From Nocardioides abyssi (GTDB taxonomy: Bacteria > Actinomycetota > Actinomycetes > Propionibacteriales > Nocardioidaceae): a stretch of DNA of 64,000 nt. The number at the start of each line of letters is the position of its first letter. Position 1 is the first letter of the stretch. A program made the position numbers and the translations under genes. A model generated the notes under the pieces. That model searched no databases. It was not told where the DNA came from and saw only the letters and a program-made list of their open reading frames with translations. Location of the stretch: NCBI RefSeq assembly GCF_030412915.1, contig NZ_JAUHJR010000001.1, positions 496,001 through 560,000 on the forward strand, read 5' to 3'. Shown piece by piece: positions 53,489-62,257 of the stretch.

Positions 53489-54216
53489 GGTCGAAGGCGA
53501 AGGGGCCGATCGTCCAGCGTCGCGGCCAGGTCGACGGCAGCACCACCGACCAACGGCTGCTGGACTCCCGCGGCGACAGCGGCTGGGTGCACACCGACCC
53601 GTGGCGCGTGATGCGGATCCAGGCCGAGTTCGTCGAGGGGTTCGGCGCGCTCGCCGAGCTCGGGCCGGCGATCGCGGTCTTCGGCTCGGCCCGCACGCCG
53701 GCCGACCACCCGACGTACGCCGCCGCCGAGGAGCTGGGCAAGCGGCTCGCCGAGGCCGGGTTCGCGGTGATCACCGGGGGCGGCCCGGGTGCGATGGAGG
53801 CCGCCAACAAGGGCGCGAGCGAGGCCGGCGGCGTCAGCGTCGGGCTCGGCATCGAGCTGCCCTTCGAGACCGGGCTGAACGAGTGGTCCGACGTCGGCAT
53901 CAACTTCCGCTACTTCTTCGCCCGCAAGACGATGTTCGTGAAGTACTCCCAGGGCTTCGCCGTGCTGCCCGGCGGCGTCGGCACCCTCGACGAGCTGTTC
54001 GAAGCGATGACCTTGGTGCAGACGCGCAAGGTCACCAGCTTCCCGATCGTGCTGATCGGCACCGATTACTGGCGCGGGCTGCTCGACTGGCTGCGCGACA
54101 CGGTCGCCGCCGAGGGCAAGATCGCGGTCGAGGACCTCGACATGCTGACCCTCACCGACGACCTCGACGAGGTCGTCGCGCTGATGCAGGCCGCCCGGGA
54201 GGACGACGCGTCGTGA
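53485..54216 (+). CDS. LOG family protein (TIGR00730, cytokinin nucleotide phosphoribohydrolase-like)
   Basis: This 243-residue Rossmann-type protein was formerly called lysine decarboxylase-like. [20 protein letters not shown] near residue 67, [20 protein letters not shown] near 93, and the signature [21 protein letters not shown] near 165 with the catalytic Arg/Glu are clear. LOG proteins release cytokinin bases or act as nucleoside monophosphate phosphoribohydrolases. It starts at GTG 53485, overlapping the dapE stop, and matches Rv1205 in the syntenic region. Confidence 0.9.
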   Translation: MRSKAKGPIVQRRGQVDGSTTDQRLLDSRGDSGWVHTDPWRVMRIQAEFVEGFGALAELGPAIAVFGSARTPADHPTYAAAEELGKRLAEAGFAVITGGGPGAMEAANKGASEAGGVSVGLGIELPFETGLNEWSDVGINFRYFFARKTMFVKYSQGFAVLPGGVGTLDELFEAMTLVQTRKVTSFPIVLIGTDYWRGLLDWLRDTVAAEGKIAVEDLDMLTLTDDLDEVVALMQAAREDDAS

Positions 54217-54497
54217 TGTGGTTCTTCGCGGTCCTTGTCGTGCTGCTCATGGGCGGCATCGCCGCGGTGGCCGCCGGCCGGGGCACGCCGATGGGCGAGG
54301 CCGAGCCGGACCGGCTGGCGGTGGACCTGCCCACGGACCGGCCGCTCACGGCCGAGGACCTGCGGCGGGTGCGGTTCCCGCTCGCGCTGCGCGGCTACCG
54401 GATGGCGGACGTCGACGCGCTGCTGGACCGGCTGGCCCGGGAGCAGGAGCCGACCGACGTCCGTGGCGACGTCCGTGGCGACGACCACACGGCGTAG
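54216..54497 (+). CDS. Small membrane-anchored DivIVA-domain protein
   Basis: This is a 93-residue protein. One N-terminal membrane helix ([20 protein letters not shown]) is followed by a DivIVA-like segment, ADVDALLDRLAREQEP preceded by VRFPLALRGYRM (the RF..ALRGY..DVD..L motif). ATG 54216 overlaps the LOG stop by one base; the in-frame GTG just before it at 54213 is an alternative. It occupies the place of Rv1209 next to LOG genes. It probably helps place envelope enzymes at curved or polar membrane. The tail contains a duplicated VRGD. Confidence 0.82.
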   Translation: MWFFAVLVVLLMGGIAAVAAGRGTPMGEAEPDRLAVDLPTDRPLTAEDLRRVRFPLALRGYRMADVDALLDRLAREQEPTDVRGDVRGDDHTA

Positions 54498-54499
54498 GG

Positions 54500-54505
54500 C
54501 AGACT
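54500..54505 (+). promoter_or_regulatory. -10 element CAGACT, leaderless promoter
   Basis: CAGACT ends 7 bases before GTG 54513. It fits the leaderless pattern, although the adjacent gene spacing would also allow readthrough from the dapE unit. Confidence 0.4.
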
Positions 54506-54512
54506 GCGCCGC

Positions 54513-54935
54513 GTGTCCAGCGAGGTGGTCGTCTACGTCCTGACCGCGCTCGGGGTGGTCGTGGTCGCGCTGACGCGGCTGAGGCTGCGTGGCGAGGGCG
54601 GTGGTGGGCGGCTGCGGGTCGGCCGCCGGCTGCTCGACCTGCACACCGGCGCCGGCGTCGCCGCCGTCGTGGTCTGGACGGTCTTCCTCGTCGCCCCGCC
54701 GGACTCGCCGCTCGGTGGCGACACCGTCGGCATCGTCGGCCTGGCCTGCTGGTGGCTGCTCGTGGTGGCCGGCATCGGCATCCTCGTCCGCTGGCTGCCC
54801 AGCCGCGGGCGGCACGCGTCGGCCGGTGCGGACGACTCCTGGTCCGAGGGGCCGGGCCTCTCGCTGCTGGCCCACCTCGGCACGCTCGCCGGTGTCTGCG
54901 TGCTGACCTGGGCCTACCTGACCTCCGTCGTCTGA
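54513..54935 (+). CDS. Small membrane protein of unknown function
   Basis: This is a 140-residue protein with four hydrophobic helices: VVVYVLTALGVVVVAL, GVAAVVVWTVFLVAPP, VGIVGLACWWLLVVAGIGIL and LLAHLGTLAGVCVLTWAY. A basic loop LRVGRRLLDLHTGAG lies after the first helix, where the DLHTG..A pattern resembles small heme- or quinone-related membrane proteins. I cannot name the family. It lies 15 bases after the DivIVA-like gene and 19 bases before the M14 peptidase gene. Confidence 0.72.
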   Translation: MSSEVVVYVLTALGVVVVALTRLRLRGEGGGGRLRVGRRLLDLHTGAGVAAVVVWTVFLVAPPDSPLGGDTVGIVGLACWWLLVVAGIGILVRWLPSRGRHASAGADDSWSEGPGLSLLAHLGTLAGVCVLTWAYLTSVV

Positions 54936-54954
54936 CCCGACCCCAGGAGCCGCC

Positions 54955-55752
54955 GTGCGCCGATCCCGCCTGCTGACCGCCGCCGCCGGCCTCGCACTGG
55001 TCCTCGCCGGCGCCCCGACGGCACCCGCCCCGGCCTCACCGACCTCGGCTGCCTCCGCCGCGGCCCCCGAGCGGCCCGCCGTCGTCGGCAAGCGCGTCCT
55101 CGGCACGTCGGCGCAGGACCGCGACATCGTCGCCTGGCACCTCGGCGAGCCCGGACGTCCCGGTGTGCCGACCGTCGTGCTCATCTCGACCATGCACGGC
55201 GACGAGCCGGCCACCCGGCACCTGCTGACCGCGCTGCGCGACGGCCCGCCGGTGGTGGGCCTCGACCTGTGGGTCGTGCCGACCTACAACCCCGACGGCC
55301 TCGCCGCCGGCACCCGCCGCAGCGCCCGCGGGGTCGACCTCAACCGCAACTACCCCTTCAAGTGGGCCGACCTCGACGGACGTTACGAGTCGGGGCCGAA
55401 GGCGGCCTCCGAGCCCGAGACCAAGGCGATGATGGGCTTCCTCGCCGACGTCCGGCCCGACCACCTGCTGAGCTTCCACCAGCCGCTGCACGGCGTCGAC
55501 ACCGACACCAAGCGCCCGCGCTTCGCGCGCAAGGTCGCCCGCCACCTGGGCCTGCCGCGCAAGACCTTCGACTGCGGCGGCGTCTGCCACGGCACGATGA
55601 CCGGCTGGTTCAACCACCGGTTCGCCGGCACCGCGCTCACGGTCGAGTACGCCGCGAAGCCGTCGCGCCGCCGGCTGCGCACGGTCGTCCCCGACCAGGT
55701 GCTGTCGATCTTCGGCGCCTACCGCGGGCACCTGGACTGGGCGCAGCGCTAG
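54955..55752 (+). CDS. Secreted M14 family zinc carboxypeptidase (murein peptide amidase-like)
   Basis: This is a 265-residue protein with a signal peptide of about 28 residues. STMHGDEPATRHLL near residue 78 gives the HxxE zinc pair. VVPTYNPDGLAAGTRRSARG and VDLNRNYPFKW near 123 hold the substrate Arg/Asn. LLSFHQPLHG near 172 gives the third zinc ligand. ALTVEYA near 225 holds the catalytic Glu. This matches MpaA-type enzymes that cleave peptides of peptidoglycan. Two cysteines in FDCGGVCHG may form a disulfide. The start is GTG 54955 after AGGAGC. Confidence 0.88.
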   Translation: MRRSRLLTAAAGLALVLAGAPTAPAPASPTSAASAAAPERPAVVGKRVLGTSAQDRDIVAWHLGEPGRPGVPTVVLISTMHGDEPATRHLLTALRDGPPVVGLDLWVVPTYNPDGLAAGTRRSARGVDLNRNYPFKWADLDGRYESGPKAASEPETKAMMGFLADVRPDHLLSFHQPLHGVDTDTKRPRFARKVARHLGLPRKTFDCGGVCHGTMTGWFNHRFAGTALTVEYAAKPSRRRLRTVVPDQVLSIFGAYRGHLDWAQR

Positions 55753-55804
55753 GACGGCCGGGCGCGATCGTCGACGCCCGCCCAGGACCCGCCGGCCCCG
55801 ACCC

Positions 55805-56626
55805 TCACCGCCCCTCGAACACCGGCTTCTGCTTGGCGACGAACGCGTCGACGGCGGCGCGGTGGTCCTCGGTGGCGCCGGTGAGCTGCATCATCGAGGA
55901 CTCGAAGGCGACGGCCTCGGCGAAGGTGTGGCCGGCGGCGTACGCCACCGACCGGCGGATCGACCCGAGCGCGACCGTCGGGCCGGCGGCGAGGCGGACG
56001 GCCAGGGCACGCGCCTCCTCGGCGAGCGTGTCGGGGGAGTGCAGCGAGGTCGCGAGGCCGAGCTCGAGCGCCTCGGCGGCAGGCACGGTGCGCGGCAGGT
56101 AGAGCAGCTCGAGCGCCTTGGCCCGGCCGACCAGCAGCGGCAGGTGGTAGCTGGCGCCGGTGTCGCAGGAGAGGCCGACGTTGGCGAAGGCCAGGTTGAA
56201 GCCGGCGGTGTCGGCGACCAGGCGCAGGTCGCAGGCGAAGGCGAGGCTGGCGCCCGCACCGGCGGCGACGCCGTTGACCGCGGCGACGACCGGCTTGGCC
56301 ATGCCGGCGAGCGCGGTGACGATCGGGTTGTAGTGCTCGTCGACGGTGGAGAACAGCGCCTCGCTGCCGCCGCTGTGCAGCAGCTGCACGTGCTCCTTGA
56401 GGTCCTGGCCGGTGCAGAACGCCCGGCCGGTGCCGGTCAGCAGCACAGCCCGTACGGCGGCGTCCTCGGCCACCGTCTGGACGATCTCGCGCAGCAGCAC
56501 CTTGGTCGCCACGTCGAGGCTGTTCATCGCGTCGGGACGGTTGAGCGTGATGGTCGCGACGCCCTCGGAGACGTCGAGGAGCACGGGCGCCTGGGACGCG
56601 TCGGGCGTGGTGGTCGTGGAGGTCAT
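55805..56626 (-). CDS. Enoyl-CoA hydratase/isomerase family protein, PaaG-like
   Basis: This is a 273-residue crotonase-fold protein. ATITLNRPDAMNSLD near residue 25, GRAFCTGQDLKEH near 68 and AVNGVAAGAGASLAFACDLR near 115 (oxyanion hole) are clear. In DLRLVADTAGFNLAFANVGLSCDTGASYHLP the aspartate position fits PaaG, the oxepin-forming isomerase of phenylacetate catabolism. Its gene overlaps that of a PaaX-type regulator by four bases (ATGA), supporting an aryl- or acyl-CoA role. No other paa genes lie nearby, so it may serve a different acid. Confidence 0.85.
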   Translation of the reverse strand: MTSTTTTPDASQAPVLLDVSEGVATITLNRPDAMNSLDVATKVLLREIVQTVAEDAAVRAVLLTGTGRAFCTGQDLKEHVQLLHSGGSEALFSTVDEHYNPIVTALAGMAKPVVAAVNGVAAGAGASLAFACDLRLVADTAGFNLAFANVGLSCDTGASYHLPLLVGRAKALELLYLPRTVPAAEALELGLATSLHSPDTLAEEARALAVRLAAGPTVALGSIRRSVAYAAGHTFAEAVAFESSMMQLTGATEDHRAAVDAFVAKQKPVFEGR

Positions 56627-57417
56627 GCGGGGCAGTCTGCCGGGCCGGGCAGGCAGCGGGCGACGAACCGGTCCGCCCCGGCCTTGAGCCGGTCGGCCTC
56701 GGCCGCGAAGTGCCGCGCCGCCACGTCGCGCGGCCAGTCGTCCGGCAGCACCTCCGCAGGCAGCCCCGGGTCGGCGAAGAGGAACTTGCGCCACTCGTGG
56801 ACGAGGTGGAAGCGGGCCGCGAAGGCCGCCTCGTCCGGGTCGTCGTGCGCGGCGAGGTGGCCGGCGACCAGCTCGCCCGCCACGGCCGACCACCCGGCGT
56901 ACGACGCGTGGAGCGCCGCCAGTTCCCACGCCTCGACCGGGGAGGGCTCGAGGTCGCGGGCGCGGCCGGTCCGCGCGGTCGCACCGGCCCGGGTGAGCAC
57001 GCCGGCGAGCTCGGGGCTCGCGACCGGCCCGACCCACACGGTGTCGGCCAGCTCGGCGTACCCGAGGTAGGCGAGGTCGGCGCGCAGCCGGCCCCGGGCG
57101 CTGCGGTCGGCGGGCGGCGTGACCAGCACGAGGTGCCAGTGTCCGTCCCAGGGCTCGTCGCGGCGCCGGTAGATCCGGGCCCGCGCCTCGTCGAGGCGAC
57201 GGGTGGCCTGGTCGGTGGCGCGGTAGCCGCGGCCGTCGGGCAGCCCGACGGGCTCGAGCCAGCCCTGGATGACCATCCGCGAGATCGCGGTGCGAACGGC
57301 CGGTGCGGCGATCCCGACCGGTGCGAGCAGGCGCACGAGCGCGGCGACCGGCGCCTGCGAGCCACGCGCGCGCAGGTGGTCGCCGTACAGGTCGAAGAGG
57401 GCCGACCGCGCGTGCAT
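56623..57417 (-). CDS. PaaX family transcriptional regulator
   Basis: This is a 264-residue GntR-like winged-helix repressor. It begins HARSALFDLYGDHLRARGSQ, close to the MKARSALFDLYGDYL start of known PaaX proteins. IAAPAVRTAISRMVIQGWLE near 42 is the recognition helix. The C-terminal PaaX domain has WDGHWHLVLVTPP and ALHASYAGW..HEWRKFLFADPGLP. The start at 57417 has GGGAG at good distance; the longer frame to 57489 is less likely. PaaX proteins sense phenylacetyl-CoA or similar. It probably regulates itself and the hydratase gene with which it is coupled. Confidence 0.88.
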   Translation of the reverse strand: MHARSALFDLYGDHLRARGSQAPVAALVRLLAPVGIAAPAVRTAISRMVIQGWLEPVGLPDGRGYRATDQATRRLDEARARIYRRRDEPWDGHWHLVLVTPPADRSARGRLRADLAYLGYAELADTVWVGPVASPELAGVLTRAGATARTGRARDLEPSPVEAWELAALHASYAGWSAVAGELVAGHLAAHDDPDEAAFAARFHLVHEWRKFLFADPGLPAEVLPDDWPRDVAARHFAAEADRLKAGADRFVARCLPGPADCPA

Positions 57418-57508
57418 GACCGCAGTCTCCCAGCCCGGCCGGGGCCCGCGCCGGGGCGTCCCACGGGCCGAGGTGTGGGGACCGGTCACGCTCGCGCCAC
57501 CGATGGGG

Positions 57509-57514
57509 GATAAT
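57509..57514 (+). promoter_or_regulatory. -10 element GATAAT before the DUF3117 gene
   Basis: GATAAT is one base from the TATAAT consensus and is very rare in this GC-rich sequence. It gives a leader of about 70 bases, with GAAGAGG placed before ATG 57588. It suggests a strong vegetative promoter. Confidence 0.55.
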
Positions 57515-57587
57515 GGAGGTCACACGGCTGGCGGGGCGCCTGGACCTCGTCGGTCTCGAGGACTGCAACACGAGAAGAGGTGCCGGG

Positions 57588-57755
57588 ATGGCGGCAATGA
57601 AGCCACGAACGGGTGACGGTCCGCTCGAGGTCACCAAGGAGGGCCGCGGCATCGTCATGCGCGTCCCCCTCGAGGGCGGCGGTCGTCTGGTCGTCGAGCT
57701 CAACGCCGAGGAGGCCGGTGACCTCGGCGACGCCCTCAAGGCCGTCGTCGGCTGA
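57588..57755 (+). CDS. DUF3117 family small protein
   Basis: This is a 55-residue protein, MAAMKPRTGDGPLEVTKEG followed by RGIVMRVPLEGGGRLVVEL and a short helical end. It is almost identical in plan to M. tuberculosis Rv1211 and conserved across actinobacteria. It is a small beta-rich domain of unknown function. ATG 57588 is preferred to the longer frame from 57513, which would include the -10 region. It stands between PaaX and pepA with its own likely promoter. Confidence 0.9.
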   Translation: MAAMKPRTGDGPLEVTKEGRGIVMRVPLEGGGRLVVELNAEEAGDLGDALKAVVG

Positions 57756-57786
57756 CGCCGGCCACGAGATCGCCCCGCGCCGCGTC

Positions 57787-59358
57787 GTGCCCCCCACCTC
57801 GTCCGACCGTCCTCGCGCCACCCCCACCCTCCCGTCCCAGGTCTCGCCGCCCCGGCTCGCGCTGAGCGCGGCCAGGCCGCTCGCGGTCGACGGCGTGGAG
57901 GTGGTGGCGCTCCCGGTCGTCCCGGGTGAGGGGGAGGGCGCGGCGCCGGTCCTCGGCCCGGGTGCCGAGGAGGTCACCGAGCAGCTCGGCATCGACCTGC
58001 TCGCGCTGCTCGAGGCCGAGCGGTCCAGTGGCGAGGCCGGTCGGGTCGTCGCCAGCCCGGTGCCGCTCGGCGGCCCCGACCAGGCGTCGCTGCGGCGGGT
58101 GCTGCTGGTCGGCGTCGGTGCGCAGCGCCCCGCGGACTTCCGCAAGGCCGGTGCCGCCCTCGCGCGGGCCGTCAAGGACGTCGGCGCGGTCGCGACCACG
58201 ATCCCGGCGCTGGACCCCGACACCGGCCTCGAGCCGTTCGTGGTCGGGCTGGTGCTGGGCTCCTTCGGGTTCTCCTGGCGCTCGCGGCCGCCGGAGCACG
58301 TGCCGGTCGAGCAGGTCGTGCTGGCCGCGCTCGACCCGAAGCCGTACGACGCCGCGCTGCGCCGCGCGCTGGCCGTGGCCGGCGCGGGCTGGCGCTCGCG
58401 CACGCTCGCGACCGTCCCCTCCAACCTGAAAAGCCCCGCCTGGCTCGCCGAAGAGGCCCGTCGCCTCGCCGACGAGGCCGGCCTGGGCTACCGCGTCTGG
58501 GACGAGCAGCAGCTCGCGGCCGAGGGCTTCGGCGGCATCCTGGGCGTCGGTCAGGGGTCCGCGACCCCGCCGCGCCTGGTGCAGCTGGACTACGCGCCGC
58601 GCCGCGCCGGGCGGCGTACGCCGACGGTCGTGCTGGTCGGCAAGGGCATCACCTTCGACACCGGCGGGCTGTCGATCAAGCCCGCCCAGGCGATGGCCAA
58701 CATGAAGCGCGACATGACCGGCGGTGCCGTCGTGCTCGCCACCATGGCCGCGCTGGCCGACGTGGGCTGCCCGGTCCGTGTCGTGGGCCTGGTGCCGATG
58801 GCCGAGAACGCCGTCTCCGGCGACGCCCTGCGCCCGGGTGACGTCGTGCGCCACTGGGGCGGGCGGACCACCGAGGTCACCAACACCGACGCCGAGGGGC
58901 GTGTGGTGCTGGCCGACGCGCTGGCGTACGCCGTCTCCGAGCTCGACCCGACCGTGGTCGTCGACGTCGCCACGCTCACCGGCGCGATGAAGGTCGCGCT
59001 CGGCCAGCAGGTGGGCGGCTTCTTCGCCAACCGCGAGACCCTGGCCGCCGCGATCGCCGCCGCCGGTGAGGCGTCCGGCGAGCCGCTGTGGCGGATGCCG
59101 CTGGCCGAGGTCTACGAGGACAAGCTGGCCTCGAAGGTCGCCGACGCCGACAACGCCGCGGGCGGCCCCGGCGCGATCACCGCCGCGCTCTTCCTCCAGC
59201 ACTTCGTCGGCGACGTCCCGTGGGCGCACCTCGACGTGGCCTCGGTCGGCGACGCGCCGGCCGACCAGGACGAGTGGACCGAGGGGCCGACCGGCTTCGG
59301 CGCCCGCGCCCTGCTGGCCTGGCTCGGCGGGGACGCCCCGCTGGACGGCATCGCATGA
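57787..59358 (+). CDS. pepA: Leucyl aminopeptidase (M17)
   Basis: This is a protein of about 523 residues. The N-terminal macro-like domain is at residues 15-180. In the catalytic domain VLVGKGITFDTGGLSIKP near residue 282 gives the metal Lys and Asp. MKRDMTGGAVVLATMAA holds another Asp, VPMAENAVSGDALRPGDV follows, and NTDAEGRVVLADALAYA near 365 is the M17 signature with catalytic Arg. It removes N-terminal residues from peptides as a dimetal hexamer. GTG 57787 is chosen as the first start after DUF3117; the true start could be a few codons later. Confidence 0.93.
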   Translation: MPPTSSDRPRATPTLPSQVSPPRLALSAARPLAVDGVEVVALPVVPGEGEGAAPVLGPGAEEVTEQLGIDLLALLEAERSSGEAGRVVASPVPLGGPDQASLRRVLLVGVGAQRPADFRKAGAALARAVKDVGAVATTIPALDPDTGLEPFVVGLVLGSFGFSWRSRPPEHVPVEQVVLAALDPKPYDAALRRALAVAGAGWRSRTLATVPSNLKSPAWLAEEARRLADEAGLGYRVWDEQQLAAEGFGGILGVGQGSATPPRLVQLDYAPRRAGRRTPTVVLVGKGITFDTGGLSIKPAQAMANMKRDMTGGAVVLATMAALADVGCPVRVVGLVPMAENAVSGDALRPGDVVRHWGGRTTEVTNTDAEGRVVLADALAYAVSELDPTVVVDVATLTGAMKVALGQQVGGFFANRETLAAAIAAAGEASGEPLWRMPLAEVYEDKLASKVADADNAAGGPGAITAALFLQHFVGDVPWAHLDVASVGDAPADQDEWTEGPTGFGARALLAWLGGDAPLDGIA

Positions 59359-59377
59359 CCTGCCCCGAGGCCGGCGC

Positions 59378-59716
59378 GTGAAGGGGCTGAGCATCCGCTG
59401 GTCGCTCGCGGACGCGCCCGACGGCGTCGAGGAGCAGCTGGCGTCGTACGTCGCGGAGACCTCCCACGCCCGCTTCACCGGCATGGCCGGGCTGCGGTTC
59501 AAGACCTGGCGGGTGCGGCCGGGCGAGTGGTTCGAGGGGCTCTACCTGTTCGCGACCGACGAGGCGCGAGCGGCGTTCCAGGAGGAGTTCACCGCCGGCG
59601 CGGCCGACGTGCCGGGCTCGCGGATGGTCGGCGCCCCGCCGGTGCTCATCGAGGCGTGGGACGTCGTGGCGGTCGCGGAGGGCTGGGAGGGCTTCCAGGC
59701 GACGCCGCGCGGCTGA
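59378..59716 (+). CDS. YdhR-like putative monooxygenase (dimeric alpha/beta barrel)
   Basis: This is a 112-residue small protein. SIRWSLADAPDGVEEQLASY starts a ferredoxin-like alpha/beta fold. GMAGLRFKTWRVRPGEWFEG near residue 42 and YLFATDEARAAFQEEF near 65 fit the YdhR group of dimeric alpha/beta-barrel proteins. Function is not shown; the name monooxygenase is by family. It starts at GTG 59378, 19 bases after pepA. Its last 71 bases overlap the convergent MarR gene, a rather long tail-to-tail overlap. Confidence 0.75.
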   Translation: MKGLSIRWSLADAPDGVEEQLASYVAETSHARFTGMAGLRFKTWRVRPGEWFEGLYLFATDEARAAFQEEFTAGAADVPGSRMVGAPPVLIEAWDVVAVAEGWEGFQATPRG

Positions 59717-60143
59717 CCTCGCGCAGCGCGGCCGTCGCCCCGGCCAGGTAGCGCTCGACGACGGCCTTCTCGTCGTCGTCGAAGTCCTCGTCCAGCGCGC
59801 GCAGCGCGACGAGCATGGGGGAGAGGTGCGCGAGCACCTCCTGGCGGCCGGTGTCGGTCAGGTGCAACTCGGTGCGGCGGCGGTCGGCGTCGTGCGCGCG
59901 GCGTACGACGTGGCCGCGCGCCGCGAGCCGGTCGACGATGCCGGTGGACGCGGCCGTGGAGACACCCAGCAGGCGCGCGAGCTCGGCCGGGCCGACCGAC
60001 CCGCGACCGAGGTGCTGGAGCGCGACCATCTCGTGCTCGCTGAGCCCGGCGGCGCGCGCGACGGTGTGCCGCATCCGCACCCCTGCTTCGACGAGGTCGC
60101 GGAGGGCACCGAGGAGGGAGCGTTGCTCCGGCACTTGTCTCAC
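59646..60143 (-). CDS. MarR family transcriptional regulator
   Basis: This is a 165-residue winged-helix repressor. LSEHEMVALQHLGRGSVGPA near residue 35 and LARLLGVSTAASTGIVDRLA near 56 form the recognition helix. GHVVRRAHDADRRRTELHLT near 80 is the beta wing with its typical DRR. The last 20 residues are Pro/Arg-rich and overlap the YdhR-like gene. It is divergent from the MMPL transporter gene with 53 bases between, the classic layout for a repressor of an efflux pump. The start is GTG 60143 with a weak ribosome-binding site. Confidence 0.87.
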   Translation of the reverse strand: MRQVPEQRSLLGALRDLVEAGVRMRHTVARAAGLSEHEMVALQHLGRGSVGPAELARLLGVSTAASTGIVDRLAARGHVVRRAHDADRRRTELHLTDTGRQEVLAHLSPMLVALRALDEDFDDDEKAVVERYLAGATAALREVSRAASPGSPPSPPRPPRRPTPR

Positions 60144-60196
60144 CTGCTTAGCATCTTCGTACCTGAACCAATCGTACGTCCCCGAGGAGAACCGCC

Positions 60197-62239
60197 GTGT
60201 CCGACCACCGAGCCCACCCCGTCACGTCAGTGATCGTGGCGCGGCGCACGGCCTGGCTCTTCGCCTTCCTCCCGCTGGTCGCCGCCCTGCTCGGCCTGGT
60301 GCTGCTCGGTGAGGGCGACCGCGAGCAGACCCCCCTCGACCAGCTCCCGCGCGACCTCGACTCCACGCTCGCCACCGAGCTCGAGCAGCGGCTGCCCGAC
60401 GAGGGCTCCGACACCGCCGTCGTGCTCTGGACCGCCGACGAGGGCGAGCTCGACCAGGACGCCCTCGGCGAGCTCCGCGCGACCGCCGAGGAGCTCGGCG
60501 CGGTCGGCGGCGGCCCGGACGGGCCGGTCTCGGTCGCCGAGGACGGCACCGCCGCGATCGCGATCGTGCAGGTCGCCTCGGGGTCGGCCACCGACGTCGC
60601 CGACGAGGTCGAGGACCTCCGCACGCAGCTCGACGAGTCCGCACCCGACGGCGTGACCGCGCAGGCCACGGGCCCGGCGGCCGTCCAGGCCGACCTGGCC
60701 GCGGTCTTCGACGGAGCGAACTTCCGCCTGCTGGCCGTGACCGCGACCGTCGTGGCGTTCCTGCTGGTCATCACCTACCGCAGCCCCGTGCTGTGGATCA
60801 TCCCGCTGCTCGTCGTCGGCGTCGCCGACCGCTTCGCCGCGATCGCCGCGACCCAGGTGATGGCCGCCCTCGACGTCGCGTGGGACGAGTCGACGGTCGG
60901 GATCCTGTCCGTGCTGGTCTTCGGTGCCGGCACCAACTACGCCCTGCTGCTGATCTCCCGCTACCGCGACGAGCTGCGGCACGTCGAGGACCGGTACGCC
61001 GCCATGACCACCGCCCTCGCCCGGACCGCCGAGGCGGTGCTGGCCAGCGCCACCACCGTGGTGCTCGGCCTGCTCACGCTGCTGCTCTCGGTCATCCCGA
61101 CCACCCGCGGCCTCGGCCTGGCCTGCGCCGTCGGCGTCGTGGTCGCGGCGTTCTTCGCGCTCGTCGTGCTGCCGGCGCTCCTCGTGCTCTTCGGCCGCTG
61201 GGTCTTCTGGCCGAAGGTGCCCCGCACCGGCCAGGCCGCGCTCGTCGACATGGACTCCTTCTGGCACCGCGTCGGCGACCGGGTGGCCCGTCGCCCCGCC
61301 GTCTTCGCCACTGCGACCGTCGCGGTGATCGCCGCCCTCTCCATCGGCCTGCTCGGCGTGAGCACCGGCCTGGACCAGGACGAGCAGTTCCTCGACGAGC
61401 CCGAGGCGATCTCCGCCTCCAACCGGCTCGCCGAGTCCTTCCCCGCCGGCCTCACCGACCCCACGCGTGTCGTCACCACCGCCGACCCGCGCGAGGTGGG
61501 CAAGGCGCTGGAAGGTGTCGAGGGCGTCTCGCAGGTGCAGCCCGGCCCCGAGGGCGACGGCGTCGCCCAGCTCAACGTGGTGCTCGCCGGCGACCCCGGC
61601 TCCGACGAGGCCGAGGACACCATCGCCGCCATGCGCGCGGCGGTCGAGGACCTCGACGAGACCCACGTCGGCGGCACCGAGGCCACCGCGATCGACGCCC
61701 GCGAGGGTGCCGCGCGCGACCGGCTGCTGATCCTGCCGCTGATCCTCGCGCTGGTGCTCGGTGCGCTGCTGCTGCTCCTGCGCTCCGTCGTCGCCCCGCT
61801 GGTGCTGGTCGCCACGGTGCTCGGCACGTACGCCGCATCGATGGGCGCCGCCTGGTGGCTCTTCACCGGACCGCTCGGCTTCTCCGCGCTCGACGAGTCG
61901 GTGCCGCTGCTGGCGTTCCTGTTCCTCGTCGCGCTCGGCGTCGACTACAACATCTTCCTCGTCACCCGGGCCCGCGAGGAGGCCGCCGCCCACGGCTCCC
62001 GGCAGGGGATGCTCCGCGCGCTGGCCGCCACCGGTGGCGTCATCACCAGCGCCGGTGTGCTCCTCGCCGCCGTCTTCGCGGTCCTCGGCGTGCTGCCGCT
62101 GGTCGTCCTCGCCCAGGTCGGCACGGTCATCTGCATCGGTGTCCTGCTCGACACCCTGCTCGTCCGCACCGTGCTCGTCCCCGCCGCCGCCCTGCTCCTC
62201 GGCGACCGGTTCTGGTGGCCGCGGAAGGTGCGCGCCTGA
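60197..62239 (+). CDS. MMPL family transporter (RND superfamily)
   Basis: This is a 680-residue inner-membrane protein with two sets of about six helices, each after a periplasmic loop. The first loop is at about residues 45-175. TVGILSVLVFGAGTNYALLLI near 234 and VPLLAFLFLVALGVDYNIFL near 565 carry the GxxxDY-type helix-4 motifs used for proton coupling. Only the second repeat has the full Asp-Tyr pair; the first reads AGTNYAL. GAGGAGA precedes GTG 60197. It probably exports a lipid or drug, driven by proton flow. The divergent MarR gene is its likely regulator. Confidence 0.92.
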   Translation: MSDHRAHPVTSVIVARRTAWLFAFLPLVAALLGLVLLGEGDREQTPLDQLPRDLDSTLATELEQRLPDEGSDTAVVLWTADEGELDQDALGELRATAEELGAVGGGPDGPVSVAEDGTAAIAIVQVASGSATDVADEVEDLRTQLDESAPDGVTAQATGPAAVQADLAAVFDGANFRLLAVTATVVAFLLVITYRSPVLWIIPLLVVGVADRFAAIAATQVMAALDVAWDESTVGILSVLVFGAGTNYALLLISRYRDELRHVEDRYAAMTTALARTAEAVLASATTVVLGLLTLLLSVIPTTRGLGLACAVGVVVAAFFALVVLPALLVLFGRWVFWPKVPRTGQAALVDMDSFWHRVGDRVARRPAVFATATVAVIAALSIGLLGVSTGLDQDEQFLDEPEAISASNRLAESFPAGLTDPTRVVTTADPREVGKALEGVEGVSQVQPGPEGDGVAQLNVVLAGDPGSDEAEDTIAAMRAAVEDLDETHVGGTEATAIDAREGAARDRLLILPLILALVLGALLLLLRSVVAPLVLVATVLGTYAASMGAAWWLFTGPLGFSALDESVPLLAFLFLVALGVDYNIFLVTRAREEAAAHGSRQGMLRALAATGGVITSAGVLLAAVFAVLGVLPLVVLAQVGTVICIGVLLDTLLVRTVLVPAAALLLGDRFWWPRKVRA

Positions 62240-62257
62240 GGGGTCGGCGTACGACGT

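Noticed and set aside
53485-54216. Lysine decarboxylase beside dapE
   Set aside because: The PGGVGTLDE signature marks a LOG phosphoribohydrolase. The old lysine-decarboxylase name for this family is a misannotation.
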